Origin: Nocardioides faecalis
GTDB lineage: Bacteria > Actinomycetota > Actinomycetes > Propionibacteriales > Nocardioidaceae
Length of the DNA stretch: 64,000 nt
Assembly: GCF_018388425.1 (NCBI RefSeq)
Contig: NZ_CP074406.1
Coordinates: 2,604,001-2,668,000 of the forward strand
Direction of reading: 5' to 3'
Shown: positions 32,444 to 40,720 of the stretch, piece after piece
How positions within the stretch are numbered: position 1 is the stretch's first letter
Layout: each line of letters begins with the position of its first letter
Program-made: the position numbers and the translations under genes
The notes under the pieces: generated by a model
What the model saw: the letters and a program-made list of their open reading frames with translations, nothing else
Database searches by the model: none
What the model was told of the DNA's origin: nothing

Positions 32444-33511
32444 TCACGGCGTGGCCCACTCCAGCAGCCGCTCAGCCGGCCAGGTGTTGACGATGCGCTC
32501 GGCGTCGATGCCCGCGGCCTCGGCCCGCTCGCACCCCAGCAGCGGGTAGTCGAGCTGGCCGGGGGCATGGGCGTCGCTGTCGATGGAGAACAGGCAACCG
32601 ATGTCGCGGGCCAGCTCGAGCAGCCGGGTCGGCGGGTCGCGGCGTTCGGGCCGGGAGTTGATCTCGACCGCCACCCCCTCCTCGGCGCACGCCTCGAAGA
32701 CCGCGCGGGCGTCGAACCGCGACTCGGGCCGGGTCCCGCGGGCGCCGGTCACCAACCGGCCGGTGCAGTGCCCCAGCACGTTGGTGAAGGGGTTGCGCAC
32801 GGCCGCGACCATCCGCCGGGTCAGCGCCTCGGGCTCCATCGCCAGCTTGGAGTGCACGCTGGCCACCCGTACGTCGAGCCGGGCGAGCATCTCCTCGGAC
32901 TGGTCCAGGGAGCCGTCGTCGAGTATGTCGACCTCGATGCCCCGCAGCAGCCGGAAGCCAGTCTCATCGGGGTGGCCATCGAGGTGGCCACCGAGGTGCT
33001 CGTTGACCGCGGCGACCACGTCCAGCTGGCGGGCCAGCCGCTCCGCGGACAACCCACGGGCGACCTTCAGGCGCGGCGAGTGGTCGGTCAGCACGAGGTA
33101 GTCGTGGCCCAGCTCGATGGCGGTCATCGCCATCTCCTCGATGGGCGAGCCACCGTCGGACCAGTCCGAGTGCGAGTGCAGGTCCCCGCGCAGCCGGGCC
33201 CGCAGCGCGGTGCCGGCGCCGTCGGCGGTCAGCGGGCCGCCGTGCTCGGCCTCCACCGCCGCCAGCCGCTCCGGCACCTCGCCACGCACGGCCTGCGCGA
33301 TCACCTGGGCGGTGCTGGCGCCGACCCCGGGCAGCTCGGCCAGCGTGCCGGCCCCGGCGCGGCGTCGTACCTCGTCCTCGCCCAGGGGCAGGATCGCCGC
33401 GGCGGCCTTGCGGTAGGCCTTCACCTTGTAGCTGTCCGCCCGACCACGCTCGAGCAGGAACGCGATCCGGCGCAGCGCCGCGACCGGGGTGCCGGTGTAC
33501 TGCTGACCCAC
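32444..33511 (-). CDS. PHP-domain phosphoesterase with N-terminal helix-hairpin-helix
   Basis: The 355-aa protein starts at GTG 33511 (AAGGAG five bases upstream). The N-terminal about 90 residues resemble the helix-hairpin-helix part of family X DNA polymerases (LAELPGVGASTA). The PHP domain follows with GDLHSHSDWSDG, LTDHSP, GIEVDIL, SVHSK, GHCTGR and SIDSDAH metal-binding motifs. It resembles the C-terminal half of bacterial PolX without the polymerase palm, so a nuclease or phosphatase role is likely. Confidence 0.88.
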   Translation of the reverse strand: MGQQYTGTPVAALRRIAFLLERGRADSYKVKAYRKAAAAILPLGEDEVRRRAGAGTLAELPGVGASTAQVIAQAVRGEVPERLAAVEAEHGGPLTADGAGTALRARLRGDLHSHSDWSDGGSPIEEMAMTAIELGHDYLVLTDHSPRLKVARGLSAERLARQLDVVAAVNEHLGGHLDGHPDETGFRLLRGIEVDILDDGSLDQSEEMLARLDVRVASVHSKLAMEPEALTRRMVAAVRNPFTNVLGHCTGRLVTGARGTRPESRFDARAVFEACAEEGVAVEINSRPERRDPPTRLLELARDIGCLFSIDSDAHAPGQLDYPLLGCERAEAAGIDAERIVNTWPAERLLEWATP

Positions 33512-33925
33512 TCGTGCTCCTTCTCTCGGCGTGTCGGGCGCGACACGCCGCCGGCTCTCGGAAACGGTTCCGGGAGATTGTTCTCCACAGGCAGTGGAGA
33601 ATCCTGTGGGCGGCATCCGCGCTGGTCAACCGACGTCCACCGACCCTACGACCCCCGAGAAGCCCGCGGCGGGCGAGCAGTTCCTCCACAGCGGATGCAC
33701 GGTTCTCCCCCGCCCCTCCACGGGAAATCCCACTCCTCCCCAGGGTCTTCCACAGGTTCGTCCACAGCCGTTGAGGCAGATGGATTGACCGCGGTCCGCC
33801 CGGTTGCCTAGCGTCTGCCTCAGACGAGGCCCTCGGGCCGCAGCACCTCGCTCGCAAGGGGAAGGCAAGCGAGGGGCAACGCGGCCCGGGGGTCTCTCGT
33901 CTTCTCCGGCCCCTCTTGGTGCCCG
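33512..33925. other. intergenic region with clustered TCCACA motifs and hairpins
   Basis: No gene is supported in these 414 bases. A dyad CGTGTCG-GGCG-CGACACG lies near 33538, and CGGAAACGGTTCCG near 33559. TCCACA occurs near 33583, 33686, 33749 and 33761, and once inverted near 33602, close to the high-GC DnaA-box consensus TTGTCCACA but mostly with one or two mismatches. It separates two minus-strand genes, so it is unusually long. Confidence 0.45.
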
Positions 33926-34747
33926 TCAGCGGCCGGTGAAGAGCGGGCTCCGCTTCTGCTGGGCGGCCGCGATGCCCTCCTGCAGGTCGGCCGTGGCGAG
34001 GGTGACCGGCTGGGCGAGGGCCTCCCACTCCAGGGCGGCCTCGAGGCTCGCGTGCGGGCGCTGCAGCGCCACCTTGGTGAGGCGGGAGGCGATCGGGGCG
34101 GTGGCCGCGACCTGCGTGGCGGTGTGCAGCACGCCGGCCAGGAAGTCCTCGGGCTCGAGCACCCGAGACACCAGGCCGAGCGCGAGCGCCTCGTCGGCGT
34201 CGACCAGGCGGCCGGTGAGGAACAGGTCCCGGGAGGCGGCGGGACCCACCACCTCCGGCAGCAGGTAGGTGCCGGCCATCCCGGGGTGGATCCCCAGGCT
34301 CGTGAACGGCACGCCCATCCGTGCGCCGCGGGCGGCGTACCGGATGTCGCAGGCGAGAGCGAGGCACAGCCCGGCTCCGATCGCGGGCCCGTTGACGGCG
34401 GCGATGGTGGGCACCTCGAGCCGGCGCACCGACAGCCAGGCGCGGTAGAACGGCAGCATGCGGGCCCGCAGCTCGTCGACCGAGGCGTCGGGCTCCGAGG
34501 CCAGCCAGGACAGGTCGCCGCCCGAGGTGAACGCACGCCCCTCACCGGTGACGACCAGGACCCTCAGGGTGGGGTCGGCGGCGAGGTGGTCGATGGCCGC
34601 GACCCAGGACGCGGTCATCTCCTCGCTCATCGCGTTGCGCTTGTCCGGCTGATCCAGGACGAGCAGTGCGACGCCCGCGGCGGGGCGCTCCAGACGCAGG
34701 TGTGACAGCTCGGGCGGGGGCGGCGGATTCGTGGCCGATGCAGACAT
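33926..34747 (-). CDS. enoyl-CoA hydratase/isomerase family protein
   Basis: The 273-aa crotonase-fold protein shows the CoA-binding and oxyanion segments LVLDQPDKRNAMSEEM, GRAFTSGGDL and AVNGPAIGAGLCLALACDIRYAA (in parts), and PEVVGPAASRDLFLTGR. The typical second catalytic Glu region reads GIHPGMAGTYLLPE, so hydratase or isomerase specificity cannot be told. ATG 34747 gives a normal family length. Confidence 0.9.
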   Translation of the reverse strand: MSASATNPPPPPELSHLRLERPAAGVALLVLDQPDKRNAMSEEMTASWVAAIDHLAADPTLRVLVVTGEGRAFTSGGDLSWLASEPDASVDELRARMLPFYRAWLSVRRLEVPTIAAVNGPAIGAGLCLALACDIRYAARGARMGVPFTSLGIHPGMAGTYLLPEVVGPAASRDLFLTGRLVDADEALALGLVSRVLEPEDFLAGVLHTATQVAATAPIASRLTKVALQRPHASLEAALEWEALAQPVTLATADLQEGIAAAQQKRSPLFTGR

Positions 34748-34886
34748 GCGGGGCACGGTACTGCGGCGGGGAGGTGGTGTGCCGTATGGTCGAGGACGGT
34801 CCGGAGGCGTCTCCGACCCTCGACGGGCTTCCCCATCGTCCCCGTCGCGACGACCGAACGAACGATCGACTAGCAAGGAGGCCGTC

Positions 34887-35045
34887 ATGGCGGAGACCTG
34901 GAGCGGCGAGTTCTACTGCGTGAAGTGCAAGGCCAAGCGTGAGGCCGAGGGCGAGGTCAAGGTCAACGACAAGGGCACCCGGATGGCCAAGGCCGTCTGC
35001 CCCGAGTGCGGCACCAACCTCAACCGCATCCTCGGCAAGGCCTGA
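34887..35045 (+). CDS. DUF5679 small zinc-ribbon protein
   Basis: The 52-aa protein has two Cys pairs (YCVKCKAK and VCPECGTN) that can bind one zinc. ATG 34887 follows AAGGAG by six bases. The family is common in actinobacteria and of unknown function. A strong terminator follows, so it is a single-gene unit. Confidence 0.9.
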   Translation: MAETWSGEFYCVKCKAKREAEGEVKVNDKGTRMAKAVCPECGTNLNRILGKA

Positions 35046-35073
35046 GCGAGACTCAGTACCTGCGTCCGACTGT

Positions 35074-35117
35074 CGCGGGCGGCTCCACCTCGGTGGAGCC
35101 GCCCGCGGCCGTTTTTC
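35074..35117 (+). terminator. Rho-independent terminator
   Basis: A stem of about 15 bp (GCGGGCGGCTCCACC / GGTGGAGCCGCCCGC) is followed by GGCCGTTTTTC. It ends transcription of the DUF5679 gene. Confidence 0.92.
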
Positions 35118-35178
35118 ACCTGTCCGGTGCCTGTGGAGAGCCACCGCAGGACCGGTCCCGCAGTGGCACGCTGAGGCC

Positions 35179-36102
35179 ATGGCGACGACCGGGACCCCGC
35201 ACCTGTCCCTGCGTCCCGGGGTGCCGGTGCTGTCCCGGGACGCCCGGGTGGTGCAGGTCGGGCTCGACTCCCCCGTGGTGCGCCTGCCGGACTCCCCCGC
35301 GGTGCGCTCCCTGCTGCGCGCCCTCGGCCGCCCGGGCGGGCTGACCGCCCCTGGTGCCCCTGGTGAGCCCGGTGAGCCCGGTGAGCCTGGAGCGGACGCT
35401 GGCGCCCCTGAGGCCGTGCAGGTCGCCGACGCGCTGGCCCGGCTCGCCCGGGCCGGGCTGCTCGTCGAGGTGTCCCGGCACGAGCGCGGCACCGACCCCG
35501 TGCTGGGGCTGCTGCGCGCGCAGTACGGCCCGGACGCCGTACGACGCCGCGCCGCGCGCGCTGCGGCCCTGGTCGCCGTGCACGCCGACCCCGCCACCCG
35601 CGCCACGCTCGCCGAGCTGATGGGCCGGGCGGGGCTGCGCGTCGCAGGCGCCGGCGACCCCGACGCGGACGTGCACGTGGTCGTCGCCGGCGGCGCCCTG
35701 GACCGGGCGGTGCTCGACCCGCTCGTGCGCGCATGCGTGCCCCACGTGGCGGTGCACGGCTCGGGAGCCGCGCGCCGGCTGGGCCCGTTCGTGCAGCCCG
35801 GCCTGACCGCCTGCCTGCGCTGCGTGGACGCCCACGAGTCGGTGCGCGACGTACGGCGGTCGCTGCTGGTGGCGCAGGCCGCGAGCATCGCCCGGGAGCA
35901 GCCGCCCCCGCAGGACCCGGTGCTCGAGGCGCTGGTGCTGGCGTGGGCGGTGCGGGACGTGACGCGCTACGTGGAGGGCGACGAGCCGAGCACCTGGTCG
36001 GCGACGGTCGATGTCGGCCCCGGCGACGGCCCGCGGTCCACGCGCTGGGGGCGTCACCCCGAGTGCGGCTGCTCCTGGGACGAGTTCATCGACCTGCCCT
36101 GA
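35179..36102 (+). CDS. orphan RiPP-type cyclodehydratase / ThiF-like protein
   Basis: The 307-aa protein resembles the leader-binding/ThiF-like half of azoline (TOMM) cyclodehydratases. It has a weak Rossmann region (VHVVVAGGAL), the zinc-site-like CLRCVDAH, and the C-terminal pair HPECGCSWDE. Near residues 57-72 there is a collagen-like run of Gly-Glu-Pro triplets in the linker. No precursor peptide, YcaO or dehydrogenase gene is adjacent, so its partner is unknown. Annotation rests on motif resemblance. Confidence 0.7.
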   Translation: MATTGTPHLSLRPGVPVLSRDARVVQVGLDSPVVRLPDSPAVRSLLRALGRPGGLTAPGAPGEPGEPGEPGADAGAPEAVQVADALARLARAGLLVEVSRHERGTDPVLGLLRAQYGPDAVRRRAARAAALVAVHADPATRATLAELMGRAGLRVAGAGDPDADVHVVVAGGALDRAVLDPLVRACVPHVAVHGSGAARRLGPFVQPGLTACLRCVDAHESVRDVRRSLLVAQAASIAREQPPPQDPVLEALVLAWAVRDVTRYVEGDEPSTWSATVDVGPGDGPRSTRWGRHPECGCSWDEFIDLP

Positions 36103-36120
36103 GCGGCTCCCACCGGGCTG

Positions 36121-36285
36121 CTACCACCAGTCGCTGTCGAGCTTGGCCTCCATCGCCCGCAGGTGCTCGCGCGAGCACTCCTCGCAGAACAGGCGCCGCC
36201 GGCCCCGCTCGGTGGCGGTGCTCCAGGTCAGCGGCACCGTGTCGCCCGCGACGGTGCGACCACAGAAGTCGCACGTGATGCTCAC
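36121..36285 (-). CDS. 54-aa zinc-finger protein
   Basis: A GTG-started frame encodes ITCDFCGRTVAG, then LFCEECSREHLRAME, and ends LDSDWW. The two CxxC pairs can bind one zinc. Codon use fits the surrounding genes and the convergent cyclodehydratase ends 18 bases away. The family is not recognised by name. Confidence 0.75.
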   Translation of the reverse strand: MSITCDFCGRTVAGDTVPLTWSTATERGRRRLFCEECSREHLRAMEAKLDSDWW

Positions 36286-36311
36286 CCCGCCACCCTAGCC
36301 ACGAGACGGCG

Positions 36312-36349
36312 AAGGGGGCCGGGACCGACGTGGTCGGTCCCGGCCCCCT
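36312..36349. terminator. strong GC hairpin, candidate terminator
   Basis: A 17-bp perfect stem (AGGGGGCCGGGACCGAC / GTCGGTCCCGGCCCCCT) with loop GTG lies between two minus-strand small genes. It lacks a T-run but probably ends the unit starting at 36579. Confidence 0.75.
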
Positions 36350-36408
36350 CCTCACCCGCGATCAGGGTGTCCTCGCGACGAGGTCGGCGCGAGGTCCGCG
36401 GCCGGACC

Positions 36409-36579
36409 TCACAGAGCGCGTGCGAGGGCGAGACGAGCCTGCAGCGCGGCACGCTCGGCCTTGCGGCTCAAGCGGCGGGCGCGGGTCATCGAGCCGGCCG
36501 CGCGCAGCTGCTGCGCCTCTCCCAGGCGCTCGGACATCCGTGCGCGGGCCAGTTGTTCGTTCAGCAAGGGATCCATCAT
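36409..36579 (-). CDS. small basic helical protein
   Basis: The 56-aa frame starts with tandem ATG codons (MMDPLLNEQLARARMSERL) and is almost entirely helical, rich in Arg, Ala and Leu, ending LALARAL. It sits just downstream of whiB7 on the same strand and is followed by a strong hairpin. The family is unknown; coding status is supported by codon bias and by its closed frame. Confidence 0.65.
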   Translation of the reverse strand: MMDPLLNEQLARARMSERLGEAQQLRAAGSMTRARRLSRKAERAALQARLALARAL

Positions 36580-36696
36580 GGTGTCCGTTCTCGGTAGTTC
36601 TCGATAGGGGTGTCCTCGTCCCGGCGGTCGCCGGGTGCCGGCCGCGCAGGGCCGGCCGTGGTGCTGCGGGTGGTGCAGGGCTGATACCGGTGTGGC

Positions 36697-36963
36697 TCAG
36701 GCGGCCGCGTGCTTGCGCGGGCGGCCCCGGGGCCGCTTGCGCGGGATCACGGCGCCGGCCAGGAACAGCTCGCCGCCCCACACGCCCCACGGCTCACGCC
36801 GCTCCAAGGCGCCGCTCAGGCACAGCTGCCGCACGGGGCAGTCCCCGCACAGCGCCTTCGCCGACTCGACGTCCGAGGGCGACTCCGCGAACCACAGCTC
36901 GGCATCGTTCAACCTGCACGGCAGAAGCTCGCTCAGCGTCGGTTCCAGAACGCTGGTCGTCAT
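36697..36963 (-). CDS. whiB7: WhiB7-type redox-sensing transcription factor
   Basis: The 88-aa protein has four Cys for an iron-sulphur cluster (LPCRLND, ALCGDCPVRQLCLSG), the WhiB turn EPWGVWGGEL, and a C-terminal AT-hook RGRPRKH, which distinguishes WhiB7 from other WhiB proteins. WhiB7 works with the primary sigma factor to switch on intrinsic antibiotic resistance. ATG 36963 follows GAGGAGG. The neighbour uvrD2 and the long leader with uORF match the mycobacterial locus. Confidence 0.95.
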   Translation of the reverse strand: MTTSVLEPTLSELLPCRLNDAELWFAESPSDVESAKALCGDCPVRQLCLSGALERREPWGVWGGELFLAGAVIPRKRPRGRPRKHAAA

Positions 36964-37049
36964 CTGCTTTCACCTCCTCTTCACAAGACCTGATCGCGTT
37001 GGTCGGTTCTCCTGGTGGGACCGGCGACCTCGCGCTCTCGTGGGGAGAA

Positions 37050-37092
37050 GCAGAAAGGCCGCGGATCCCGGTCTGTTCGGGTTCCGCGGCCT
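37050..37092 (-). terminator. whiB7 leader attenuator hairpin
   Basis: On the minus strand AGGCCGCGGAACCC and GGGATCCGCGGCCT can pair with one internal mismatch around a nine-base loop, followed by TTTCTGCTTC. It lies between the uORF stop and whiB7, the position of the attenuator in known whiB7 leaders. Confidence 0.8.
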
Positions 37093-37114
37093 GGAGGCTG
37101 ACGAGCTGGGTGTC

Positions 37115-37393
37115 CTAGCTCGATGGACTCCAGGCAGGGGTCCCGTCGACGCGGGCGGCGTGAGCCGTGCGCCGGTTGCCGGCGATGGCGCGCTTGCGCT
37201 CGGCGTCGGAGGCCACCGCTCCGCCGGCTGCGGCGAACGCAGCCACGGCCGCCTCCGGGGCGGCCGCACGCACGGCGATGCCCTGCGACGCGACGGTCGG
37301 GAGAGCGGCCGGGAAGGCGGTGGCGCAGACGTCTGCGGTGGGCAGGAGCTGCCAGCCGACCGGCATCGTCGTGGTGAGCATCAGGTTGTTCAT
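37115..37393 (-). CDS. whiB7 leader uORF (92 aa)
   Basis: The frame starts at ATG 37393 behind GAGGAGG and encodes NNLMLTTTMPVGWQLLPTAD..., then an Ala-rich centre, ending GTPAWSPSS just before the attenuator hairpin. Its place between the whiB7 promoter and terminator marks it as the regulatory leader peptide whose impaired translation would open the terminator. Whether the peptide itself has a role is unknown. Confidence 0.82.
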   Translation of the reverse strand: MNNLMLTTTMPVGWQLLPTADVCATAFPAALPTVASQGIAVRAAAPEAAVAAFAAAGGAVASDAERKRAIAGNRRTAHAARVDGTPAWSPSS

Positions 37394-37464
37394 CGGGCCA
37401 CCTCCTCTCCGAGGCATCAGGCGCCAGTCTTGTCAGGACTGTGCTGCGCGAGTTGTGTCACACG

Positions 37465-37503
37465 ACCGTAGTGGGCCGTCGAGAACGGGCGCAAATGATT
37501 TAT
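37465..37503 (-). promoter_or_regulatory. whiB7 autoregulated promoter
   Basis: On the minus strand an AT-rich patch (ATAAATCATT) abuts a -35 element TTGCGC (37494-37489), an 18-base spacer and a -10 TACGGT (37470-37465). An AT-rich block just upstream of -35 is the known WhiB7-dependent promoter layout, recognised by the AT-hook. Transcription would start near 37458, about 490 bases before whiB7. Confidence 0.7.
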
Positions 37504-37557
37504 CGAGGTTTTCTTGCGGACCTCGGTGCCGCCGTGTCCAGGGGCGCTCGAGCGGGC

Positions 37558-39627
37558 TCAGGAGTCGGCGACGACGGCGAGGACGGCCTCGCCGTACTTG
37601 TCGATCTTGGCCTTGCCGACGCCGTTGATCTTGGCGAGCGCCGCGAGCGTGGCCGGCTTGTGCTCGGCGATCAGCTCGAGCGTGGCGTTGGTGAACACGA
37701 CGTACGCCGGCAGCGGCTTGCCGTCCTCGTCGCGGGCCGCCTCCAGCCGCCACGCCTTGAGGCGCTCGAACAGCGCCTCGTCGTAGCGGGAGGGGTGGTG
37801 GGCGCAGCGACCGCGCTTCTTCTCCGCGGCCGTGCCGAGCGGTTGCAGGCACTCACGGCAGCGGGCGACCCGGGTGGGGCGCCGGTCGGCCGCGGGCCGC
37901 TGCGACTCCGGCAGCATCGGGACCAGGAAGCGGGAGGGCTGGCGCCGCTGCGCCTGCCCCGGGTTGCGGGCCGCGGCCCACGAGACCTGCAGCTCGCGCC
38001 TCGCACGCGTCATGCCGACGTAGAGCAGGCGACGCTCCTCCTCCACCGCACCGGGCGGCGCGCCCTCCTTGCTCGCGTAGACGAACGGGATCGTCCCGTC
38101 CTGGACGCCGCAGCAGAACACCGCGTCCCACTCCAGGCCCTTCGCGGCGTGGAAGGTGGCCAGGGTGACGCCGTCGGCGGTCGGGGCGTGCTGCTCGGAG
38201 GCGCGGCGCTCCAGGTCCTCCACGAAGGCGGCCACCGACGCCTCGGCGCCGCGCTCCTTGGCGAACTCGTCGGCCTGGTCGACCAGTGCCTGGAACGACT
38301 CCCACCGGTCGCGGACCTGGCCGCGGCTGGTCGGCGGGGTCGCGGTCCAGCCCATCGCCCCGAGCACGCCGCGGACCACCTCCAGCCACGGACCCTCGTC
38401 GGCCTCGCCACTGCGCGCGGCGCCACGCAGCCTGGTGACCGCCTCGCGGACCTCGCGCCGGTCGAAGAACCGCGCCGCGCCGCGCACCACGTACGGGATC
38501 TGGCGGTCGGTGAGGGCGTCCTCGAACGTCTCCGACTGGGCGTTGATCCGGAACAGCACCGCCATCTCGCCGTACGGCGTCCCGGCCCGGTGCAGCCGCG
38601 CGATCCGGTCCGCGACCGCGGCCGCCTCCGCGACCTCGTCGGACTCGCCCACGTAGCGCACCGCCGAGCCCGTCGGCTGCTGGGAGCGCAGCTGCACCCC
38701 GGCGCTGGGGGTGCCGGCGAGCAGCCGGTTGGCGACGTCGACGATCTGCGGGCTGGAGCGGTAGTTGCGCACCAGCTCGATCGAGGTGGTGCCGGGGTGC
38801 TTGGCGGCGAAGTCGCGCAGGTAGTCGGCGTCGGCACCGGCGAAGGAGTAGATCGTCTGGGCGGGGTCACCGACCACGCAGATCTCGTCGCGCCCGCCCA
38901 GCCAGAGGTCGAGAAGCGCCGACTGCAGGGGCGAGACGTCTTGGAACTCGTCGACGACGAACCACTTGTACTGCCGGCGCACCTGCGCGGCGACCCGCTC
39001 GTCGGCGGCGAGCACGCCGGCGGTCAGCAGCAGGACGTCCTCCATGTCCATCCGGCCCTGGTCGCGCTTGACGTCCTCGTAGGCGGCGAAGACCCGGGCG
39101 ACGTCGTCGTGGCCGTGCCCGTCGATGCTGCGGCCCTTCGCCGGGGCCAGGCGCGCGTAGACGTCCGCGCCGACGTTGCTCACCTTGGCCCACTCGATCT
39201 CGGAGGCCAGGTCACGCAGCAGCGCCTGGTCGGCGCGGACCCCGATGTTGCGGCACGCCACCGCCAGCATCGGGATCTTCGACTCCGTCAGCTCGGGCAG
39301 CTCGGTGCCGTGCACGTGCGGCCAGAAGTAGCGCAGCTGGCGCAGCGCCGCGCTGTGGAACGTCCGGGCCTGCACCCCGGGCGCGCCCAGCGTGCGCAAC
39401 CGCTGGCGCAGCTCGCCCGCCGCGCGAGTGGTGAACGTGACGGCCAGGACCTCCGAGGGCACGTAGACACCGGCCGCCACACCGTGCGCGATGCGGTGGG
39501 TGATCGCCCGGGTCTTGCCGGTGCCGGCACCGGCGAGCACCCGCACCGGTCCGCGCAACGTCTCGGCGACCTTGCGCTGCTCGGGGTCGAGCGCGGACAG
39601 GAGGCTCTCGATGGCCTGCGACGACAT
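37558..39627 (-). CDS. uvrD2: ATP-dependent DNA helicase UvrD2
   Basis: The 689-aa superfamily 1A helicase has Walker A GAGTGKT, Walker B VVDEFQD, VGDPAQTIYSFAGA, and TFHAAKGLEWDAVF. Its C-terminus has a Cys cluster (CRECLQPLG...CAHH) and an HRDC domain (LPAYVVFTNATLELIAEHKP), the combination typical of actinobacterial UvrD2. It should unwind DNA in repair. It is separated from whiB7's promoter by about 55 bases. Confidence 0.95.
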   Translation of the reverse strand: MSSQAIESLLSALDPEQRKVAETLRGPVRVLAGAGTGKTRAITHRIAHGVAAGVYVPSEVLAVTFTTRAAGELRQRLRTLGAPGVQARTFHSAALRQLRYFWPHVHGTELPELTESKIPMLAVACRNIGVRADQALLRDLASEIEWAKVSNVGADVYARLAPAKGRSIDGHGHDDVARVFAAYEDVKRDQGRMDMEDVLLLTAGVLAADERVAAQVRRQYKWFVVDEFQDVSPLQSALLDLWLGGRDEICVVGDPAQTIYSFAGADADYLRDFAAKHPGTTSIELVRNYRSSPQIVDVANRLLAGTPSAGVQLRSQQPTGSAVRYVGESDEVAEAAAVADRIARLHRAGTPYGEMAVLFRINAQSETFEDALTDRQIPYVVRGAARFFDRREVREAVTRLRGAARSGEADEGPWLEVVRGVLGAMGWTATPPTSRGQVRDRWESFQALVDQADEFAKERGAEASVAAFVEDLERRASEQHAPTADGVTLATFHAAKGLEWDAVFCCGVQDGTIPFVYASKEGAPPGAVEEERRLLYVGMTRARRELQVSWAAARNPGQAQRRQPSRFLVPMLPESQRPAADRRPTRVARCRECLQPLGTAAEKKRGRCAHHPSRYDEALFERLKAWRLEAARDEDGKPLPAYVVFTNATLELIAEHKPATLAALAKINGVGKAKIDKYGEAVLAVVADS

Positions 39628-39760
39628 GCGGGGAACAGTGCTCCTTCGACTACGACGGCACGGCGGTTCCGGCCGGTCCCGACCCTAGACGGGTGCGACG
39701 ACACAAGCTGCGCCCCTCCCCAGCCCTGCCACGCCGGCGACGCGGCCTAAGGTGAGCGTC

Positions 39761-40306
39761 GTGGCCCACCTCGTCCTCACCGTCGTCGGAGACGACCGCG
39801 CCGGCCTCGTCGAGACGCTCGCCGACACAGTCGCCGAGCACGGCGGCAACTGGGAGCGCAGCGAGCTCGCCGAGCTCGCCGGCGCCTTCGCCGGGATCGT
39901 GCTCGTCTCGGTGCCCGCGGACCGCGTCGACGCCCTCCTCGCGGCGCTCGGCGGCCTCGAGGGCCTGCTCCGCGTCGTACCGCACCAGGGCACCGCGCCG
40001 AGCGCCACCACCGGCGCGACCGGCTCCACGGCCGGCGCCGAGGCCGTCCAGTCCGCCTCGATGACGTTCACCGTGCTCGGCAACGACCGTCCCGGCATCG
40101 TCCGCGACATCACCGCGGCGCTGAACCGGCACGGGCTGAGCGTCGACCGGTTCACCAGCCGCACGCTCCAGGCGCCGATGGCCGGCGGTGTGCTGTTCGA
40201 GGCCACCGTGGAGGCGCACGGGCCCTCTGACGTGGACGTGCACGCTGCCACCGCTGCACTGGAGCTCCTCGCCGGCGAGATCCAGGTCGACCTGACTCTC
40301 GGCTGA
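39761..40306 (+). CDS. two-ACT-domain protein (GcvR-like)
   Basis: The 181-aa protein contains two ACT domains (LVLTVVGDDRAGLVETLAD and MTFTVLGNDRPGIVRDITAAL starts), the layout of GcvR-type regulators. GTG 39761 is chosen because AAGGTGA precedes it; GTG 39752 is an alternative. It likely binds an amino acid and acts by protein contact. Its target is unknown. Confidence 0.88.
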   Translation: MAHLVLTVVGDDRAGLVETLADTVAEHGGNWERSELAELAGAFAGIVLVSVPADRVDALLAALGGLEGLLRVVPHQGTAPSATTGATGSTAGAEAVQSASMTFTVLGNDRPGIVRDITAALNRHGLSVDRFTSRTLQAPMAGGVLFEATVEAHGPSDVDVHAATAALELLAGEIQVDLTLG

Positions 40307-40331
40307 CCCTCGGCTGACCCTCGGCTGACAC
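40299..40331. repeat. 11-bp repeat at the stop of the ACT gene
   Basis: TCGGCTGACCC is repeated nearly three times (40299, 40310, 40321). The first copy carries the stop codon, and every copy offers another TGA in shifted frame. A simple slippage product is likely. Confidence 0.7.
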
Positions 40332-40438
40332 CGCGCGCCCCCCGGCCGCGTACGGTGGGTCCCAGTGCCGATCGCACCCGCGGAGCCGTTTCCGCCGGGC
40401 GCGCGGCGCCCAGCGCAGCCCGAGAGAGGAAGTCCCCG

Positions 40439-40693
40439 ATGACCGCCGGCACCTTCACCATGTACACCACCCCCTGGTGCGGCTACTGCCACCGGCTCAA
40501 GAGCCAGCTGGACCGCGAGGGCATCACCTTCGACATCGTCGACATCGAGCAGCAGCCCGAGGCCGCCTCGATCGTCGAGTCGGCCAACAACGGCAACCAG
40601 ACCGTGCCCACCCTCGTCTTCGCCGACGGCACCGCGCAGACCAACCCCTCGATCGCGCAGGTCAAGGCGAAGCTCGCCGAGCTCGCCGGCTGA
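40439..40693 (+). CDS. mycoredoxin (glutaredoxin-like)
   Basis: The 84-aa thioredoxin-fold protein has the active site WCGYC near residue 13 and the cis-Pro motif TVPTLVF, as in mycoredoxin-1, which reduces mycothiol mixed disulphides. ATG 40439 follows GAGAGAGGAAG. Its location between uvrD2 and nudC matches mycobacterial gene order. Confidence 0.92.
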   Translation: MTAGTFTMYTTPWCGYCHRLKSQLDREGITFDIVDIEQQPEAASIVESANNGNQTVPTLVFADGTAQTNPSIAQVKAKLAELAG

Positions 40694-40700
40694 ACCCACC

Positions 40701-40720
40701 CGCGGCCGTTCCCGGCCGCG
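40701..40720. terminator. bidirectional hairpin between mycoredoxin and nudC
   Basis: A perfect 8-bp stem CGCGGCCG-TTCC-CGGCCGCG sits between the two convergent stop codons. It has no T-run. Confidence 0.7.

Noticed and set aside
33512..33925. TCCACA cluster as the chromosomal origin
   Set aside because: dnaA, dnaN, rpmH or parAB are not adjacent and most boxes have mismatches.
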